In this document: positions 34,445 to 42,646 of the stretch, piece by piece
How the letters are laid out: every line of letters begins with the position of its first letter
Position numbering within the stretch: the first letter of the stretch is position 1
Origin: Thermoanaerobaculia bacterium
GTDB taxonomy: Bacteria > Acidobacteriota > Thermoanaerobaculia > Multivoradales > J023
NCBI GenBank assembly: GCA_028066595.1
Contig: JALCBJ010000056.1
Coordinates: forward strand, 1-43,498
Direction: 5' to 3'
DNA: 43,498 bases
Notes under the pieces: model-generated
The model's input: the letters and a program-made list of their open reading frames with translations, nothing else
Databases searched by the model: none
What the model was told of the DNA's origin: nothing
Position numbers and translations under genes: made by a program

Positions 34445-37005
34445 CCCCCTGCAGGCCACAACTGTTCTCGGGCCTCCTGCAATCGCCGGCGCACCGGATG
34501 ATCTTCGGACAGCCTCTTCTCGAGCGGAGGCGTCGCAGCTCTGAGAAGCTCGCGCGCCTCCCCTCTCCGATCCGCTTGGTCGAGGAGCAAGGCCAGGTCG
34601 AGCCGTAGCTCGGCCAGCCTCGGGGCCTCGGGAAACCCCCAGGTTCGCACGCCAGCGATGGCTGTCCGAAGCTCCTCTTCGGCTTCTTCGAGCGCCCCTT
34701 CGGCCCAGGCAAGTCGCGCGCTCGTTTGGTGCAACTCCGGCCGGAGGACGGGATCGACGGAATGCTCCTCTGACCATGCCGTACGAGCCTCGGAAAGTTG
34801 GTCCTGTGCCTCGTCCAGTCGTTGTAACCCGAGCAGAACCCTTGTTCGATCGAGCCGAGCGGCTGTGACGAACGACTTCTCGCGACCCGAGTAGTCCGCG
34901 TAGAGCTCCAACATCCGAGCCAGAAGGATTTCCGCCTCCTCGAGACTGCCCCGCTTCCAGTGGAGCCGGCCGGTCAGATACAACGTCTCGGTGTGGCTCG
35001 GCACGTAGCTCGGCTCGAGGCGATCGAGCTCGAGGGCTTCCTGTAGGAGCGCCTCCGCGCGAAGGAATCCACCACGCCGAGTCTCCAGGTCGGCCACTCG
35101 TCGCAGGGTTCGGGCCAGCAGTAGATGGGGGAACCGTCCGGGAAAGATCACCTCGAGCCCCGGTTCCGTGGAACCTTGACGAGACCGCAGTCGCTCTACG
35201 TACTCCGCGGAGCGATGTCGACGAGTCGTCAAGGCCTCGTCCAAGGACCTGTCGGCAAGCTCGTACTCGCCGACGATCGTCGCCAAGCCGCCCCGCGATT
35301 GCTGCACGTACCCGAGGCGCGCTTCCATCTCAGGCCCGCCCTCCCGCAGGATCCGAGTGACGAGCTCGTAGTGCTCCAGGGCCTGCTTCATCTGACCCAG
35401 GGACTCCAGAGCTTGTGCCAGGCTGACGCGACTCTCCAGCGCTTCCACGCTGTCGCTGCCCAACAGATCGAACCGTAAGGCCAGCGACTCTTCCAAGAGA
35501 GGCCGGGCCTGCTCCACCCGCCCGAAACCGAGATTCAGGTTTCCCAGGGTCAAAGCCATCTCCGCCTTGACTTCCGGACGGTGGTCGAGGCCGTCGATCC
35601 GCCCGGCCGCCACGTCCAGGAGCTCAGGGTCCGCGTGGGCGGCGATTACCTGGGACAGGAAGTCCTTGACCGCGAAGGCGCGGTCGACCTGGCTCTCGGC
35701 TCGGTCCCTCTGCCTGCCGATCTCCCGCGATTGAACCGTGGCCAGCGTGCCATATCCGGCGAGTAGCAGCACGACGGCCAACGCCAACGCCACGGCCAAC
35801 CAGTTCCGCCGCACGAAGCGCCGTGTCCGATAGGTCAGGTCGTTGTGCCGGGCGCGGAGGGGTCGGTTGGCCCGGTGGCGACGCAGATCGTCGAGCATCC
35901 GGTCGACGGATGGATAGCGCGCATCCGGCTCTTTTCGAAGAGCGGTCATCACGATCGTGTCGAGGTCGCCCCTCAACCGACGACGGAGAGCGGCCACCGG
36001 CAGACGGCGGGCACGGCTCGCGATCTGCCACTGGTCCGGACTTCCTGCTGCGCTCGGCCGCTCGGGAACCCGCTGGCAGACCGCCTCTTCGACATCGGCA
36101 AGGGAGCTGCCTTCGAGTCCGTGGGCACGGCACCCACACAGTAACTCGTAGAGCAGCAAGCCGAGTTGATAGACGTCGGACACCGTGCTGATGTCCGACC
36201 CTCGCACCTGTTCTGGACTCGCGTATTCGGGAGTCATCAGCCGGGCGGCAAGGACCGTGCTAGGAACGGGCGCACCCGGTATCTCTCCATCGAGAAGCTT
36301 GGCGATGCCGAAATCCACCAGCTTGACGGCCCCTTCGCGGGTCACCAAGAGATTGGAGGGCTTGAGGTCACGGTGGACGACCAGGTTGCGGTGGGCGTAG
36401 GCGACGGCCTGTGCCGCCTCCTCGAACAGGAGCAGTCGTTCCTCGATCGGAAGCCGCAGCCGGTCGCAATGCTCTTGGATCGACCGGCCGTCGACGTATT
36501 CCATCGCCAGGAAGGGTCGCCCATCCTGCATCACGCCGCCGTCCAGGAATCGCGCGATCGAAGGGTGGGAAAGGCGAGCCAGAATCGCCAGCTCGCGTTC
36601 GAAGCGCGCACGCGAGGCCTCGTCCCCGATACCGGCGTGCAAGACCTTCACCGCCACCTCCTGGGGGATCGCCGGATCGATGTGCTCGGCCAAAAAAACC
36701 ACCGACATCCCACCCCGCCCGACCTCCCGAAGCAGCCGATAGCGACCAGCAATGCTTCCCTCGAGGGGCATGGGCGGCTGGAGCACCTTGCCTCCCAAGA
36801 GCTCCCTCCACAGGATTCCGCGGCCGGCTCCGGGTTCGAGGGAAAAGCCTGGCTCTTCCTCTGCCGTCAGGAGCTCGGCAAGCTCCGCAGCCAGCTGTGG
36901 ATCACTCTTGCCGAGCTCTCCTAGCCGAGCGGCGCGCCGAGTCGGCTCGGACTCTTGAAGCTCGTCGTACAGAGCCGCCAGCCGACTCCAGCCGGAGTCG
37001 CTCAC
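34441..37005 (-). CDS. Membrane Ser/Thr protein kinase with periplasmic TPR domain
   Basis: 854 aa from the GTG at 37005, which overlaps the sigma stop as GTGA. The Hanks-type kinase is complete: Gly-loop GRGGMSVVF at about 96-104, Lys120 in VAVKVL, HRDLKPSN at 211-218 with catalytic Asp213, DFG Asp231 and an activation segment ending TPEYASPEQVRG. A basic juxtamembrane stretch leads to one TM helix at about 401-424 (WLAVALALAVVLLLAGYG). The outer C-terminal 430 residues are TPR-like helical pairs (LLEESLALRFDLLGSDSVEA, ALEHYELVTRILREGG, AEALLQEALELDRLEP). Kinases of this layout next to Sigma70_ECF factors are frequent in Acidobacteriota and Planctomycetes. The pair probably transmits an envelope signal to transcription (inference). 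Confidence 0.93.
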   Translation of the reverse strand: MSDSGWSRLAALYDELQESEPTRRAARLGELGKSDPQLAAELAELLTAEEEPGFSLEPGAGRGILWRELLGGKVLQPPMPLEGSIAGRYRLLREVGRGGMSVVFLAEHIDPAIPQEVAVKVLHAGIGDEASRARFERELAILARLSHPSIARFLDGGVMQDGRPFLAMEYVDGRSIQEHCDRLRLPIEERLLLFEEAAQAVAYAHRNLVVHRDLKPSNLLVTREGAVKLVDFGIAKLLDGEIPGAPVPSTVLAARLMTPEYASPEQVRGSDISTVSDVYQLGLLLYELLCGCRAHGLEGSSLADVEEAVCQRVPERPSAAGSPDQWQIASRARRLPVAALRRRLRGDLDTIVMTALRKEPDARYPSVDRMLDDLRRHRANRPLRARHNDLTYRTRRFVRRNWLAVALALAVVLLLAGYGTLATVQSREIGRQRDRAESQVDRAFAVKDFLSQVIAAHADPELLDVAAGRIDGLDHRPEVKAEMALTLGNLNLGFGRVEQARPLLEESLALRFDLLGSDSVEALESRVSLAQALESLGQMKQALEHYELVTRILREGGPEMEARLGYVQQSRGGLATIVGEYELADRSLDEALTTRRHRSAEYVERLRSRQGSTEPGLEVIFPGRFPHLLLARTLRRVADLETRRGGFLRAEALLQEALELDRLEPSYVPSHTETLYLTGRLHWKRGSLEEAEILLARMLELYADYSGREKSFVTAARLDRTRVLLGLQRLDEAQDQLSEARTAWSEEHSVDPVLRPELHQTSARLAWAEGALEEAEEELRTAIAGVRTWGFPEAPRLAELRLDLALLLDQADRRGEARELLRAATPPLEKRLSEDHPVRRRLQEAREQLWPAGG

Positions 37006-37571
37006 GACAGGCGTCCGAGGGTTCCGATCTGTCGTTTGAGCTTGGCCCGCGCGAGACTCCAATCACGCTGGACGGTACGGAGAGAGATGTCGAGGACCGC
37101 TGCCGTTTCGGCTTCGGACAGCCCGGCGAAATAGCGACACTCGACCACGTGGACGAGACGCGGGCTCTGTTCGGCCAGCTCGGCGAGCGCAGCATCGAGG
37201 GTCAGAAGCGTCTCGATCTCCGCCTCCACGCCGGCCTCCCTCGCTTCGTCGAGCTGCGTTTCCAGTGTACCATCCCCTCGCTTTCGCGCCGAGCGCTTGC
37301 GCGCATAGTCGACGAGGACGAAGCGCATGGCGCGAGAAGCGATGGCCAGAAAGTGTCGCCGATCAGTAAGAGGTAGACGCTGGCCCGTGGCGAGGCGCAC
37401 ATAGGCCTCGTGGATCACCTCGGTGGTGTCGAACAACGGTGGACCCTTGCGCAGCTGAGCTCGTGCGAGGGACCTGAGCTCCGAATAGACCCGTTCGAAC
37501 ACCTGGTCGAACGCCTCCGGATCGATGCCGATCCGGACGGCGAGTTGGTCGGTATCGACCCGTGTGGACAC
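37002..37571 (-). CDS. Sigma70_ECF (TIGR02999-type) sigma factor coupled to the kinase
   Basis: 189 aa from a GTG at 37571. Region 2 is seen in FDQVFERVYSELRSLARAQL, DTTEVIHEAYVRLA and HFLAIASRAMRFVLVDYARK. Region 4 is seen in VVECRYFAGLSEAETAAVLD and RTVQRDWSLARAKLKRQI, with a helix-turn-helix for the -35 element. It is intact and of normal length, unlike the two other members of this family in the window. The four-base overlap with the kinase means the two are translated together, which supports a direct functional link. Confidence 0.93.
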   Translation of the reverse strand: MSTRVDTDQLAVRIGIDPEAFDQVFERVYSELRSLARAQLRKGPPLFDTTEVIHEAYVRLATGQRLPLTDRRHFLAIASRAMRFVLVDYARKRSARKRGDGTLETQLDEAREAGVEAEIETLLTLDAALAELAEQSPRLVHVVECRYFAGLSEAETAAVLDISLRTVQRDWSLARAKLKRQIGTLGRLS

Positions 37572-38109
37572 TAGTGTCCTGGGCGGAGAGGTCGTTGGAG
37601 CCCTGGATGAGGATCTCGCCGGCCTGCCAAGGCGCTACAACGAGGAATAGCAGAGCTATCTCGAGGAGGAGCAACGCCGATTGGGCGACGAAGAACCAGC
37701 TCAGGGGTCAACGAACTTTGCAAGCACGACACTAGGTATCTCCCCGAAACGGTACTTCGTGAGAGCTGCGCCGATCCCGGTTGCCGACACATCGGCCAAG
37801 GCAGTCGAGAACGCGACTACGCAGGCAGCCAGGCACGAATCCTACTTGTTCGCTGGAACAGTTGCACACTGTCGGCCCTGGTCCGACGAGCCAATCGTCC
37901 TCCACAGAGGACGATCTATGGGAACTTCCCTAGGCTCGGTGGCCATTCTCACGCTCGAAGACGCGATTTCACGGTGTGGGCCGGTCGAGACCTCAGCGCA
38001 CCACTTCAGCGCACGCTTCTTGCAGAGGTACTTGGCATGGGTCGAAATGCTGTCCAAGCAACGACTCGAGATCATCAAGCTCTATCTCCTTCACCACAGG
38101 AGCTTCGCC
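37572..38109. other. Long non-coding leader region before the beta/gamma-crystallin gene
   Basis: These 538 bp separate the sigma start (minus) from the crystallin start (plus). The frame is open in phase with the crystallin gene from 37681, but its residues look non-coding and the ATG at 38110 has the ribosome site. A 9-bp hairpin stands at 37894-37915. Promoters for both directions must be here. Confidence 0.5.
37894..37915. promoter_or_regulatory. Perfect 9-bp inverted repeat, 4-nt loop
   Basis: ATCGTCCTC, loop CACA, GAGGACGAT. It lies about 195 bp before the crystallin start and could be an operator or a hairpin in a long leader RNA. Confidence 0.5.
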
Positions 38110-39024
38110 ATGAATACTTCTCGTTTTCGTCAGTTCCTTCTCCATGCCGGTGCCCTTGGTCTCGGCTTCGTCCTCGTGACCTCCGCCGCGACACCCGCCA
38201 ACGGCCAGAGCGGTCATTGGTACGACGACGACCAGCACTACCACGACGATGGTTCGGTCTGCGAGCACCATCCCGGATACCACGATCGCGACTCTCGGGA
38301 TCACCGCCCCGACCACAGGCGGTGGGACGACGATCGCTGGAACGACGGACATGCGGGCGATCTGCGTCGCGGCGAAGGTGTCGTGATCTTCTCGGAAGAT
38401 CGGTTCGAGGGGCGCGCGACGCTCTTCACGACCAACGTCCGCGATATGAACGGAACCTACGTCGGTAACGACACGGCATCATCGATCCTGGTGGCGCCGG
38501 GCTGCAAGGTTACGCTCTACGAGCATGCCAACTATCGCGGCCGATCGGTGGAGCTGACCTATGATCTCGCCGATCTCGGTGACACGCGTCTGCGCGACGA
38601 CCGCTTGACCAGCCTCCGTCTGAACTGCAGGGGCGGCTGGAACGACGATTGGGGCCACGGTCATGGTCACGGATATGGGCATGACTACGGGTACGGCGAC
38701 GGATACGGACACGGCTACGGGCACGACGACGGTCGGCGCGGCCGTCGTGGTCACGGCAACCACAGGGCCTTGGTGCTCTTCGAGCATCAACACTTCCGGG
38801 GGCGTTCGCGGGTCATCACCGGCAACGTTACGGATCTCAATCCGTTCTACATGAACGATCTCGTGTCGTCGATCCAGGTTCCCCGAGGGTGCGAGGTGTA
38901 TTTGTACGAGCACCAGAACTATCGCGGCAAGTCCTACCGCCTCGGCCGCGACATCACCGATCTCAACCGCGTGCACATGAACGACCTGGTGTCGTCACTA
39001 CGACTGGAGTGCCGACGCCGCTGA
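38110..39024 (+). CDS. Secreted double beta/gamma-crystallin protein with Gly/His-rich linker
   Basis: 304 aa from the ATG at 38110 (AGGAG upstream). The signal peptide is HAGALGLGFVLVTSAATPANG. A 45-residue Asp/His/Arg-rich segment follows (HWYDDDQHYHDDG, HRPDHRRWDDDRW). Four Greek-key motifs then form two domains. Keys one and two are VVIFSEDRFEGRATLF and CKVTLYEHANYRGRSVEL. Keys three and four are ALVLFEHQHFRGRSRVI and CEVYLYEHQNYRGKSYRL. Each key ends in the calcium-clamp pattern N/D-N/D-x-x-S/T-S: NDTASS, DDRLTS, NDLVSS, NDLVSS. The domains are joined by about 30 residues of Gly, His, Tyr and Asp (GHGHGYGHDYGYGDGYGHG). It probably binds calcium, and possibly transition metals through the linker, outside the cell. 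Its stop is 3 bp from the convergent LytTR gene. Confidence 0.92.
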   Translation: MNTSRFRQFLLHAGALGLGFVLVTSAATPANGQSGHWYDDDQHYHDDGSVCEHHPGYHDRDSRDHRPDHRRWDDDRWNDGHAGDLRRGEGVVIFSEDRFEGRATLFTTNVRDMNGTYVGNDTASSILVAPGCKVTLYEHANYRGRSVELTYDLADLGDTRLRDDRLTSLRLNCRGGWNDDWGHGHGHGYGHDYGYGDGYGHGYGHDDGRRGRRGHGNHRALVLFEHQHFRGRSRVITGNVTDLNPFYMNDLVSSIQVPRGCEVYLYEHQNYRGKSYRLGRDITDLNRVHMNDLVSSLRLECRRR

Positions 39025-39027
39025 GGA

Positions 39028-39771
39028 TCACACGAGCAAAGGACGGATCTGCCGCAGGCGATGCCTGCGGCTGACCTCCACCGGTGTCCCGTCGTCCAGT
39101 ATCGCGTGAGAGGTGGCGCTTCGCGTCGACTCGATACGGGCCAGTCGATGTGTGTTGACGATCGCCGAGCGATGCAGTCGCCAGAAATGGGAGGGAAGCC
39201 GTTCCTCCAGTTGCGCCAGCGAGATTCGCTTCCAATAGATCTGGTCCGAGGTGTGAATTCGCGCAGTGTTGCGACTGGACTCGATCCAGAGTACGTCGTC
39301 GAGTGGGATGAAGATCAGCTTGTCGCCGCTATTGCAGACCAAGGAGCCTGCCGTGTCGGAGTGGCCCACCTGATCCAGCAGGTCGCGCAACAATACCTCC
39401 AGTTGGCCGGTTGCATCCGTAAGTCGATCCACCGCGCGTTCGACGGCAACCTCGATCCGTCCGACACCGGCCGGTAGATGTAAGAAGTCGACGGCTCCGA
39501 GCTGGAACGCAAGGAGAGCTCTTCGGTGCTCCTCACTGGCGACGATCAGAGCCGCAGTCTCGTCGCGTGCCACGCCGTCGATCTGCTGCTCGTCAGGCGT
39601 TCGCGGAGAGAGATAGAGAACTTCGAGACGGGGCACGGAGGACCCGGTACTCCGAGCCTCCGCGCCCCGCACCCGGACCTGTCCGACCTGCGGGCAAGAG
39701 CGAATCCCATCGAGTAGCTCCTGCGGCGGAGATGGCTCAACGGGAGTGAGAACTTCCACCTGAATGCGCAT
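39028..39771 (-). CDS. LytTR-family DNA-binding regulator with a degenerate receiver domain
   Basis: 247 aa from the ATG at 39771, with AAGGAGGG nearby. Residues about 1-125 resemble a CheY-like receiver. The phosphoacceptor strand reads LEVLYLSPRTPDEQ where a functional protein has LDxxMP, the N-terminal acidic pair is missing, and the conserved Lys region reads DFLHLPAGVGR. The C-terminal 105 residues are a LytTR domain (LVCNSGDKLIFIPLDDVLWI, RISLAQLEERLPSHFWRLHR, AIVNTHRLARIE, RHRLRQI). It probably binds DNA without phosphorylation. It is transcribed away from the second ADOP permease across 195 bp with direct repeats, so that permease is a likely target. Confidence 0.9.
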   Translation of the reverse strand: MRIQVEVLTPVEPSPPQELLDGIRSCPQVGQVRVRGAEARSTGSSVPRLEVLYLSPRTPDEQQIDGVARDETAALIVASEEHRRALLAFQLGAVDFLHLPAGVGRIEVAVERAVDRLTDATGQLEVLLRDLLDQVGHSDTAGSLVCNSGDKLIFIPLDDVLWIESSRNTARIHTSDQIYWKRISLAQLEERLPSHFWRLHRSAIVNTHRLARIESTRSATSHAILDDGTPVEVSRRHRLRQIRPLLV

Positions 39772-39873
39772 GGCCGGACCCTCCTTCGTTCGGTGTCGCG
39801 ATCCGCCCGGTATCGCCACGGACCGCCGAGCGACAAGGATTGTCGCCGCTCTATCCAGGACACGAAGAAAGTG

Positions 39874-39910
39874 CTGTCAGACTGTCAGGCCGTAGATCGC
39901 TACAGGCCGT
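39874..39910. promoter_or_regulatory. Direct repeats in the LytTR/ADOP divergent promoter region
   Basis: CTGTCAG occurs at 39874-39880 and 39882-39888. CAGGCCGT occurs at 39886-39893 and again 17 bp later at 39903-39910, each followed by a GATCG. LytTR proteins bind pairs of direct repeats, so these are candidate sites. The exact LytTR consensus is not matched. Confidence 0.4.
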
Positions 39911-39936
39911 GATCGTGTGGCCGGAGATTTGTCGTT

Positions 39937-39961
39937 TCTCCTGATGTATGACCTCAGGAGA
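39937..39961 (+). promoter_or_regulatory. Hairpin that would cover the ribosome site of the second ADOP gene
   Basis: TCTCCTGA, nine-base loop, TCAGGAGA: an 8-bp perfect stem whose right arm contains the AGGAG Shine-Dalgarno sequence of the gene starting at 39967. Four further pairs (TTTG/CAAA) are possible beyond a bulge. It could lower translation or act as an operator. Confidence 0.45.
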
Positions 39962-39966
39962 CAAAC

Positions 39967-42378
39967 ATGACTGCAAGAGACCTGCGTCTGAGCGCACGTT
40001 CCCTCGCTCGGCGGCCGCTGTTTTCCCTCAGCGTGGTCACCCTTCTGGCTGTGGCTATCGGGACAGTCACCGCCGTCTACACCGTGAGCCACGAAGTACT
40101 GCTTCGACCGATGGATTTCGGCGAGCCCGACCAGTTGGTGGCACTGTGGGCACGGACCCCGGGCGACCTCGAGCGACGGCCTCTGACCAGTTGGGATCTG
40201 GTCCAGCTGCGAGACCACGTCGGCGCCTTGTCCGGCGTCGCGGGCTACTACCAGCGTTCCACTCTCGTCCGCTCCGGCGACACAGCTCAAAGGGTCCTGG
40301 TCGCCCGTACGACGGCCAATCTCTTCGAAACCCTCGGCATCTCACCCTTCGCCGGTCGTTTCTTCGACGGGCGACCGGGTCTGCAAGAGGTGGTGATCAG
40401 TCACCGGCTCTTCCAGCAGCACTTCGCTGGTCGGCACGGCAACCTAGCCGACGGCGAGCTGGAGCTCGAGATCTTTGACGGTCTGCACCAGGTCGTCGGA
40501 GTTCTGCCACCGTCCTCTGATCCGCTCCCCAGCCCCGGCCGCTCGCCAGATCCAGTCGACGCCTTCATCCCGTTCTTTCTCGATCTGGAAGCTCCAGATC
40601 GCAAAACAGGCTGGCTCCGCTCGGTCGCCCGCCTGGCGGATGGTGCCAATCGCCAGCAGCTCGAGCAGGAACTCGATCAGCTCTCCGTCCGCACGGCGGA
40701 GATCATTCCCGAACGGATCGACAGCGGGTATGCCTACTATCATCTGCCACTACTCGACGACATCGCCGGACCGGCGCGCCCTGCCCTCGCCGCTCTGTTG
40801 TTTTCCGCTCTGGCGATGTTCGCCATCGCCTGCACCAACATCGTCGGCCTTCTGCTCGCCCGGGGGAGGGAGCGGGTCGGCGAGGTCGCGATACGTCGGG
40901 CCCTGGGCTGCCCGCCCATCCGCATACTCACTACGACCACCAGCGAAGCGGTACTCCTGGTCTTGGCAGCGGGCGGCATCGGTCCCTATTTTGCCCATCA
41001 GCTACTGGCGCTGGCGCGTGCCGGGCACCTTCTCGATCTGCCACGTGCGGCCGCTGTATCGATCGGGCCGGCCGCCCTGACGATCGCCGGTGGCTTGACA
41101 GCCGTGGCCCTCGCGATCTTTCTCCTCGCCGTTTCACGGCAGATCGGGGGGAACGGGTCATTGCGGCCGTGCCCGCAGACGGCACGGGTCTCTCACCGCG
41201 CAGGGCGTTGGCTGCTGACTGTGGAGAGCGGATTGGCGATGGTTCTCCTCGTTTTCGCCGGGCTACTGGTGCGAAGCGTCCAGCACTTGCGCCAGGTCGA
41301 TCCAGGATCGATCCCCGAGGTGTCGTCACCTTCGACCTCTCGCTACCCACCGACCTGGAACGAGGCGAGGAGAGCTGGCAGTGGCTGCGCTCCTTCGAAG
41401 ACGAGATACGGGCTCTGCTCGGTGTGGACGATGTGGGCCTGGTCAACCGCCTGCCATTGGCCGGTGGAATCCGCACCGGAGGCTTCCGCACGGAAGACAT
41501 GGCATCTCACGAGCTCGACGACGAAAGTCCGCAGATCGACTATCGCATCGTGTCGCCGGGCTTTCCGCGTGCCCTCGGCCTCCGCTTCGTTTCGGGGCGC
41601 ACGTTCTCCTATCGAGACCGCAACGTGGTTCTGGTAGACGAGCGGGCAGCTCAACGTATCTGGCCCGATCGTTCAGCGCTCGGTCGGCGCGTCCAGGCGG
41701 CACCCTTCTGGGGCGGCGAAGACTGGACCGAGGAGTGGTTCGAGGTCGTCGGTATCGTCCGCACGCTCCGCCACGAATCTCTGGTCGCGGAAGGCCGCGG
41801 CACGATCTTCTTCCCCGCCTATGGCGACTTGGCGGGCGCTTCCCACGCGGTTGCGGTCCGCAGCGAGGGAGATCATCGCGACATCGCGGATCAGATCCGA
41901 GCCCTGCTGGCGCGGATCGCCCCAGATGTTCCGATGACTGGGACACGCCCGTTGACCGACTATGTCGACGGCCATGGCGCCGACCCGCACTCCTTCGATC
42001 CTCATCGGTGCACTGGCGCTCCTCGGGCTCGGTATCGCTGTCGTCGGACTCTATTCGCTGACCGCTCTCCAGGTCTCGACATCGACGCGCGAGATCGGCA
42101 TCCGAATGGCACTGGGAGCGGCCCCGGAGGCCGTCGTCCGCGCTCTGGCCCGGCGAGCGCTGGGCGTCGCGACGCTCGGGAGTGCAGCCGGTCTCGTGGT
42201 CGCGGTGGCGTGCCTGCCGCGGCTTCGATCCATCCTCCACGGCGTGTCATCGGAAGACTTCTGGACTTCCGCCGCTGTGATCGCAGGACTGTTTCTCGTC
42301 GCGGCATCCGCCGGTTCCTTTCTTCCGGCACGCCGGGCTGCCCGCATCGACCCCGTGCGTTCCTTGCGCGGCGAATGA
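39967..42378 (+). pseudogene. ADOP/MacB-type ABC permease, broken by two single-base frameshifts
   Basis: The ATG at 39967 follows AGGAG. It starts directly with the first TM helix (FSLSVVTLLAVAIGTVTAVY), so the ADOP prefix domain is absent. A MacB periplasmic core (ANLFETLGISPFAGRFF) and FtsX helices (ALAALLFSALAMFAIACTNI, ERVGEVAIRRALGCPPIR) follow, then a second half beginning WLLTVESGLAMVLLVFAGLL. At the C4 run 41323-41326 the frame shifts and continues as GVVTFDLSLPTDLERG, then ERAAQRIWPDRSALGRRV. Near 41972 it returns to the first frame for ILIGALALLGLGIAVVGLYS, STREIGIRMALGA and the end DPVRSLRGE. Corrected length is about 803 aa, normal for prefix-less members. Probably functional if the shifts are errors. 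Confidence 0.85.
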
Positions 42379-42457
42379 ACCGCGGAAACGCGGAGGCCAG
42401 CCCAGCGATTCAACCTGCTGGACTTCCATCCGGAACTCTGAATCAGCGGTTGTGGAC

Positions 42458-42476
42458 ATGGCGAGTCGCCATTTTT
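42458..42476 (+). terminator. Rho-independent terminator after the second ADOP gene
   Basis: ATGGCG, loop AGT, CGCCAT followed directly by a run of T. The stem is short (6 bp), but the T-tract and position about 80 bp after the stop fit a terminator. Confidence 0.6.
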
Positions 42477-42605
42477 GCCCGTCCCTGTTCCCTGCCGGTA
42501 CCGAGCTCTCCGATCCGCTCCATCGGTCCCGGAAGCGACCTGTCCCAAGCCAGGAAAATCAACGCTTCTCGGCACTTTCGTTGCACTTCGGACGCTGCAG
42601 AAAAA

Positions 42606-42619
42606 CGCCCAGTAGGGCG
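42606..42619 (+). other. Small leader hairpin before the TonB receptor gene
   Basis: CGCCC, loop AGTA, GGGCG in the transcript leader, 28 bp before the start codon and outside the ribosome site. It may stabilise the mRNA. Confidence 0.35.
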
Positions 42620-42646
42620 AACTCAACACTCCAAGGAGGAGTCGAA

